Assembly (NCBI GenBank): GCA_002404995.1
Contig: DHKY01000003.1
Coordinates: forward strand, 62,001-126,000
From: Caryophanales bacterium UBA4682
GTDB taxonomy: Bacteria > Bacillota_I > Bacilli_A > RFN20 > CAG-288
DNA: 64,000 nucleotides
Direction of reading: 5' to 3'
A program made the position numbers and the translations under genes. Positions 60,932-64,000 of the stretch are shown one piece after another. Every line of letters starts with the position of its first letter. Position 1 is the stretch's first letter. The notes below the pieces were generated by a model. That model did no database searches and was not told the origin of the DNA. It was given only the letters and a program-made list of their open reading frames with translations.

Positions 60932-61600
60932 ATGAAAAGAATTCCTTATCAGATAATTTACGAAGACGAAGAAATCATCGTTGTAAACAAAAGCTACAAT
61001 GTTCTTACAGTAGCAACGAGTGACAAGAAAACGTTCCATAGCAACATACAATACTATTTGAACCAGTATCTTAGAAAAAAGAAACAAAAGGCTTTTCTTA
61101 TCCATCGTTTGGACTTTGAAACAAGCGGTTTGCTGATTTTCGCGAAAAACTTAGAAAGGCAGAAAAAGCTAAAGGAATGCTTTTCCAATCATAATATCAA
61201 AAGATACTATGAAGCTGTCATACAAGAAAAAGCAAAAGCAGATTCTTCTTACCATCACTATGAAGCCTATCTTTGCATCAACAACAAAAATGGGAAAGTA
61301 TCCCTCTCGGATAAAGAAAACGGAAAATTCGCTGCAATGGACTATAAGTTCAGGAATCCAATCCAAATCGGGACATCCATTCTTATCAGACTTGAAACCG
61401 GAAGAAAAAACCAGATTCGAATTGGACTCCATGATTTAGGTTTCACATTATTAGGAGATACACGATACAGCAATTCCATTTCTAAAAGAATGTATCTGAA
61501 TTGCTTCTGCTTAATTTTTCCTGATAATATAGGTTTAAAACAAAGTAGTTTCTTTCTTGATCCGCTTTGGATTAAATCGTTGGAAAGAAATTCTCTATAG
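60932..61600 (+). CDS. RluA-family pseudouridine synthase
   Basis: 222 residues. YEDEEIIVVNKSYNVL opens the fold, HRLDFETSGLLIFAK (Asp about residue 55) is the catalytic motif, and LETGRKNQIRIGLHDLGFTLLGD is the C-terminal signature. In that signature the arginines are AGA and CGA, which shows that these codons keep their standard meaning. It lacks the S4 domain, as many RluA paralogues do. The RNA target (23S rRNA or tRNA) is not predictable. No ribosome site; the promoter lies directly upstream. Confidence 0.92.
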   Translation: MKRIPYQIIYEDEEIIVVNKSYNVLTVATSDKKTFHSNIQYYLNQYLRKKKQKAFLIHRLDFETSGLLIFAKNLERQKKLKECFSNHNIKRYYEAVIQEKAKADSSYHHYEAYLCINNKNGKVSLSDKENGKFAAMDYKFRNPIQIGTSILIRLETGRKNQIRIGLHDLGFTLLGDTRYSNSISKRMYLNCFCLIFPDNIGLKQSSFFLDPLWIKSLERNSL

Positions 61601-61636
61601 AAAAAGCATTCCGTTTAATCGGAATGCTTTTTCTTA
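61601..61636. terminator. Bidirectional terminator
   Basis: AAAAAGCATTCCG-TTTAAT-CGGAATGCTTTTT, followed by a T run on both sides, between convergent rluA-like and LOTUS-DUF3825 genes. Confidence 0.88.
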
Positions 61637-63409
61637 GTCTTCAATTCTATCTGGATTCAGATAAGAATAGACAAGAGGACCCATCAATCGTGCGTTAACA
61701 TAGGCCATTTTCAAAGTCAGGATAGTCTGTCCTTGGTAATTGCCACTAGGCCTCTTTTCCACTAAAAGCACTGCCTTAATGTCCTTGTCGGCGCCAAATT
61801 CAAGTGGAAGCCTGATTGACCTTGCATCGCGAGTAGGGAAGAAGGAAGGAAAAGCCAGGCGATAGTCGTCCTTTACCCTTCGGATAGCCTTCGAGATGGT
61901 ATTCTCCAAAGCAGTTTTTAGAACCCTGAATAAGAACGTGTTTCGCTCAATCGCTTTCTCAAGCTGTTCATAAAGCAGCAACTTGCGATAGTCGTTCTTT
62001 TCTTTTCGAATCTTATCAAGGATTCCTTTTTCCATTGGAGAAGATGAACAGAAATGATAAAGCCAGTCAAGCGGGAACCGATTGATATTGTCTTCAATAA
62101 TATGATGATAATCCGTCAGAAGCTCTTTCGTGGTGTCATAGACAAGCTGGCTTGGGGAAGTGATATAACTTGCTGGCGAAGGAAGGGGTGAGAAGTGTTC
62201 GACAACAATCTTTCCTAGGCCTTGGCTTGCTGCAGTGCAGAAGCCCTGGAAGAGATACTCCTCTTTCACGGTTTCGTCCTTGCTCTTCCTGACTACACCA
62301 TAAATGTCTTCATATTCCTCGTTCTTCAGTCCCGTATTAAAACATCCGAATCCACTATTTTCATCAAAGCAGAATTTCTTCTGGCTGACTAAACGATAGA
62401 AGGTATATTGGAGATAAATCTTCAGGATAATAAAATGGTCTTTACTGCCATGATAACACCAGCTCTCCTTTTTCGCTAAGAAGGCAAGCTGCGCAATACT
62501 ATCTTCATATTGAGGAAAATAAATCCTCGACCGAAGTGTATCTTTTGGTTTCCTTTTATCGGAACCGATAAAGTTGAGATAATAGTCATAATCCCTGTTC
62601 GGAGCAGACTTTTTCACCGATCCGATAACTTCTTCACCATTTTTGGTTTTAAAAGAAAGAGGGAAAAGGAAGGCGTCTTTTTCTTCATCGTAGCGTATTT
62701 TTCCTGCTTTTAAATCGGCGCGATAGTCATCTTCGATTCGCTTGGTAATAGAATCATCCTCTAGGCCAAGATCCGAAAACTCTTTGATAGACAAGACCAA
62801 GGTTTCCGGTATATAGAAGGAATGTTTGTCCGGAGAAGGAATTTCCTTGCCTTTATCCCTGAAAACTGGATTTGGCAGTTTATCCGTTTTCTTTAACTGA
62901 GTTTTCTCTGCCTTTTTAGTGGATTGTCCTTCTTTTCCGTAAAGAAAACAAACCGAGATGTTCTTTTTATCAGACTCATCTAAGGAGAGGATATCCTTCC
63001 TATCGGCGAGCAGCCCCTTCCTCTTAGAATATCCAAGGGAACGATAATCAATCTGATTATCGGCAAGGTACTTTGATACCTTGCTAAGAGGATACTTTTT
63101 TCCTTTAGCAAACTGATTTTTCAATAACTGTTTGATTTTGCCAAGGGATGGTTTCTTTTTTTCTTCTTTGTTCGCTTGATTCGCATCCGTGTGAAGAATC
63201 ACGGTAACATTAGGCGACCCTTCCTGACGTTTCCTTTCCACAAAAGGAAGATCATTTAATAAAGACCTCCTTTTCGGATACCCGGCTTTCTTGTAGTCGA
63301 TTTCCTTGTTCAAACACAAGGAAACACTTGCAAGAGGAATTTCGTTTTCGCTATGGAAACGATCCATCAGAAGGGCGTAAATGTCTTTTTTCTGTTTATC
63401 AGTTAACAT
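61634..63409 (-). CDS. Protein with two OST-HTH/LOTUS-like domains and a DUF3825 domain
   Basis: 591 residues. Two N-terminal repeats of about 55 residues fit the LOTUS pattern: EIPLASVSLCLNKEIDYKKAGYPKMMSLLNDLP (about 20-55) and KYPLSKVSKYLADNQIDYRSLGYSKMKGLLADM (about 102-136), both improved by AGG-Met. After a linker, the C-terminal half from about 290 resembles DUF3825 (FNTGLKNEEYEDIYGVV, LTDYHHIIEDNINRFP). LOTUS domains bind RNA, in particular G-rich or G4 RNA in other systems, so an RNA-related role is likely. The 5' leader has a stable hairpin that includes the ribosome site. Confidence 0.8.
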   Translation of the reverse strand: MLTDKQKKDIYALLMDRFHSENEIPLASVSLCLNKEIDYKKAGYPKRRSLLNDLPFVERKRQEGSPNVTVILHTDANQANKEEKKKPSLGKIKQLLKNQFAKGKKYPLSKVSKYLADNQIDYRSLGYSKRKGLLADRKDILSLDESDKKNISVCFLYGKEGQSTKKAEKTQLKKTDKLPNPVFRDKGKEIPSPDKHSFYIPETLVLSIKEFSDLGLEDDSITKRIEDDYRADLKAGKIRYDEEKDAFLFPLSFKTKNGEEVIGSVKKSAPNRDYDYYLNFIGSDKRKPKDTLRSRIYFPQYEDSIAQLAFLAKKESWCYHGSKDHFIILKIYLQYTFYRLVSQKKFCFDENSGFGCFNTGLKNEEYEDIYGVVRKSKDETVKEEYLFQGFCTAASQGLGKIVVEHFSPLPSPASYITSPSQLVYDTTKELLTDYHHIIEDNINRFPLDWLYHFCSSSPMEKGILDKIRKEKNDYRKLLLYEQLEKAIERNTFLFRVLKTALENTISKAIRRVKDDYRLAFPSFFPTRDARSIRLPLEFGADKDIKAVLLVEKRPSGNYQGQTILTLKMAYVNARLMGPLVYSYLNPDRIED

Positions 63410-63415
63410 TTATGT

Positions 63416-63440
63416 CCTTGGCCCTCCTTACGGGCCAAGG
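63416..63440 (-). promoter_or_regulatory. Leader hairpin covering the ribosome site of the LOTUS-DUF3825 gene
   Basis: On the minus strand CCTTGGCCC-GTAAGGA-GGGCCAAGG, nine perfect pairs with the Shine-Dalgarno AAGGAGG split between loop and 3' arm. TATAAT at 63448-63443 (with TTGAAT 16 bases further up) puts the transcription start at the hairpin edge, so the 5' arm could lose a few bases. Suggests control of translation by RNA folding or by protein binding. Confidence 0.55.
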
Positions 63441-63496
63441 TAATTATAGAAGAAAAGAACTCAAATTCAAAATCAAGCATTATCCAGCGCTATTGC

Positions 63497-63524
63497 TTTA
63501 CAAACAAATTATAGTTTCTATAAT
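63497..63524 (+). promoter_or_regulatory. Promoter of the FMN riboswitch transcript
   Basis: TTTACA, 16 bases, TATAAT, followed 12 bases later by the riboswitch. Confidence 0.7.
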
Positions 63525-63535
63525 AAGAATGTTCG

Positions 63536-63648
63536 AAATCTTCAGGGCAGGGTGAAATTCCCTATCGGAGGTAATAGTCCTCGAGCCGAATAGGCATGAC
63601 ATGGTGCAACTCCATGACCGACGGTATAGTCCGGATGAAAGAAGATAA
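63536..63648 (+). ncRNA. FMN riboswitch (RFN element)
   Basis: The conserved RFN core is present: TTCAGGGCAGGGTGAAATTC, then CGGAGGTAATAGTCC, GAGCCGAATAGGCATGACA..., and the closing GACGGTATAGTCCGGATGAAAG. Stem loops match the six-helix FMN riboswitch. It senses FMN and, with the terminator just downstream, would stop transcription of the riboflavin transporter gene when FMN is plentiful. Confidence 0.95.
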
Positions 63649-63651
63649 AAG

Positions 63652-63702
63652 GCTCTGAGGGTGTTTCCTTTTTGCAAAGGAAACAGGTTCAGAGTTTTTT
63701 TC
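63652..63702 (+). terminator. FMN-controlled attenuator
   Basis: CTCTGA and TCAGAG enclose an inner stem GTTTCCTTT/AAAGGAAAC and are followed by a run of seven T. It is the expression platform of the FMN riboswitch. Confidence 0.88.
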
Positions 63703-63730
63703 TTTCCCGAAGTAGAAAGGAAAAAGAAAG

Positions 63731-64000
63731 ATGCATCGAACAAAAGAAAAGATGAGACGAAAAAGCCGGTTTACGTTACGCGAGCAGATTAGGAGAAGGG
63801 TAAGGATTGGCTTCTTATCTGCACTTGGCTATGTATTAAGGAGGTTCGGTCAGTTCCAGCCCTATCCCTTGCTTCCATTTCTTCAATTAGAAATCAGTGA
63901 TGCCGTTGTCAGGGTTACCTATTCTCTCTATGGCTTCTTTGCCTCCGCCTTTGTTGCAATTCTAAAAACTGTATTAACAAGGGTAACCTTTGGACCCGTT
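63731..64000 (+). CDS. ribU: Riboflavin ECF transporter S component RibU, N-terminal part (runs off the window)
   Basis: About 90 residues visible. A basic start is followed by helices: MVMIGFLSALGYVLMMFGQF (about 23-42, AGG-Met at four places) and EISDAVVMVTYSLYGFFASAFVAILKTVL. The ISD motif and the opening AxLSAxxYVLMxF resemble RibU of Gram-positive bacteria, and the FMN riboswitch upstream supports riboflavin uptake. It needs the shared EcfAA'T module, not present here. GAAAGGAAAAAGAAAG precedes the ATG. Under the standard code the first helix would hold four arginines, which is impossible for a membrane helix of this kind. Confidence 0.88.
   Translation, partial: MHRTKEKMRRKSRFTLREQIRRRVRIGFLSALGYVLRRFGQFQPYPLLPFLQLEISDAVVRVTYSLYGFFASAFVAILKTVLTRVTFGPV

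Noticed and set aside
1..64000. TGA as tryptophan (Mycoplasma-type code)
   Set aside because: TGA ends several genes at the expected place, for example 22398, 54582 and 57724, often in ATGA overlaps, and Trp is TGG in conserved motifs such as DWRIP and WHYRS.
1..64000. Reassignment of CGG, CGA or AGA
   Set aside because: These codons sit at invariant arginines: CGG in PGFRLGLAN and IRRITSDKGHL, CGA in the RluA NQIR motif, AGA in the RluA TGRKN and L9 GKRGE motifs.
1..64000. CRISPR arrays, insertion sequences or prophage genes
   Set aside because: I saw no direct-repeat/spacer pattern, transposase, integrase or phage structural motif in the window.

Overview
The window looks like a chromosome segment of an uncultivated low-GC Firmicutes (Bacilli/Erysipelotrichia-like) bacterium. 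Support comes from Firmicutes-type gene order (pcrA-ligA, gdpP-rplI-dnaB-walJ, comFA-comFC), Gram-positive style lipoproteins, an FMN riboswitch before a ribU-like gene, and strong AAGGAGG ribosome sites. TGA is a normal stop (for example at 22398, 54582 and 57724), so this is not the Mycoplasma code.

The most important point is the genetic code. In nearly every recognisable family the codon AGG falls where homologues carry methionine or a hydrophobic residue, often inside membrane helices. Conserved arginines use CGN or AGA. Examples are the PcrA helicase motifs, DnaB, RnfA, RnfC, ZIP, FakA, GH3, LD-carboxypeptidase, DUF2130 and the Gx transporter. AGG is therefore read here as Met. This agrees with a published prediction for a clade of uncultivated Bacilli (Shulgina and Eddy 2021, cited from memory). 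Standard-code translations of every gene below contain false arginines. Motifs are quoted after conversion where it matters, and 'AGG-Met' marks the change. No CCT-anticodon tRNA is in the window.

Layout. 1-12.1 kb (minus strand) holds housekeeping genes: ligA, pcrA, tRNA-Gln, rlmH-walJ-dnaB-rplI-gdpP, comFC-comFA, an acyl-ACP thioesterase and a HAD phosphatase. 12.3-16.3 kb (plus) holds two paralogous four-helix membrane proteins with acidic tails of unknown function. 16.3-20.4 kb (minus) holds two large related lipoproteins. 20.5-28.4 kb has tRNA-Pro, a heterodimeric ABC exporter, a small membrane protein, a DegV/FakA-like pair, tRNA-Leu and a ZIP metal transporter. 28.5-33.4 kb is one giant DUF4011/SF1 helicase/nuclease gene. 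34-37.4 kb has a phosphodiesterase-fold membrane-anchored protein and a lipoprotein facing a TetR regulator across a clear operator. 37.5-44.6 kb has a zinc-ribbon protein, a GT2 glycosyltransferase, a GH3 glycosidase, a sugar kinase, a membrane protein and an LD-carboxypeptidase.

44.6-58.3 kb is a redox locus: an Rnf complex (rnfCDGE-A-orf88-B) preceded by a lipoprotein with four flavinylation motifs and two ApbE-type flavin transferases, with a nearby EetA/EetB-like pair. Together they suggest electron transfer from cytoplasmic carriers through membrane FeS and flavin centres to flavins on the cell surface. RnfB is cut down to one FeS domain, and a small Cys-rich membrane protein sits beside it. 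58.4-63.4 kb has a Fic-like protein with an altered catalytic His, a DUF2130 protein, an RluA-type pseudouridine synthase and a LOTUS-DUF3825 protein. The window ends in an FMN riboswitch and the start of a riboflavin transporter, which would feed the flavin-rich redox locus.
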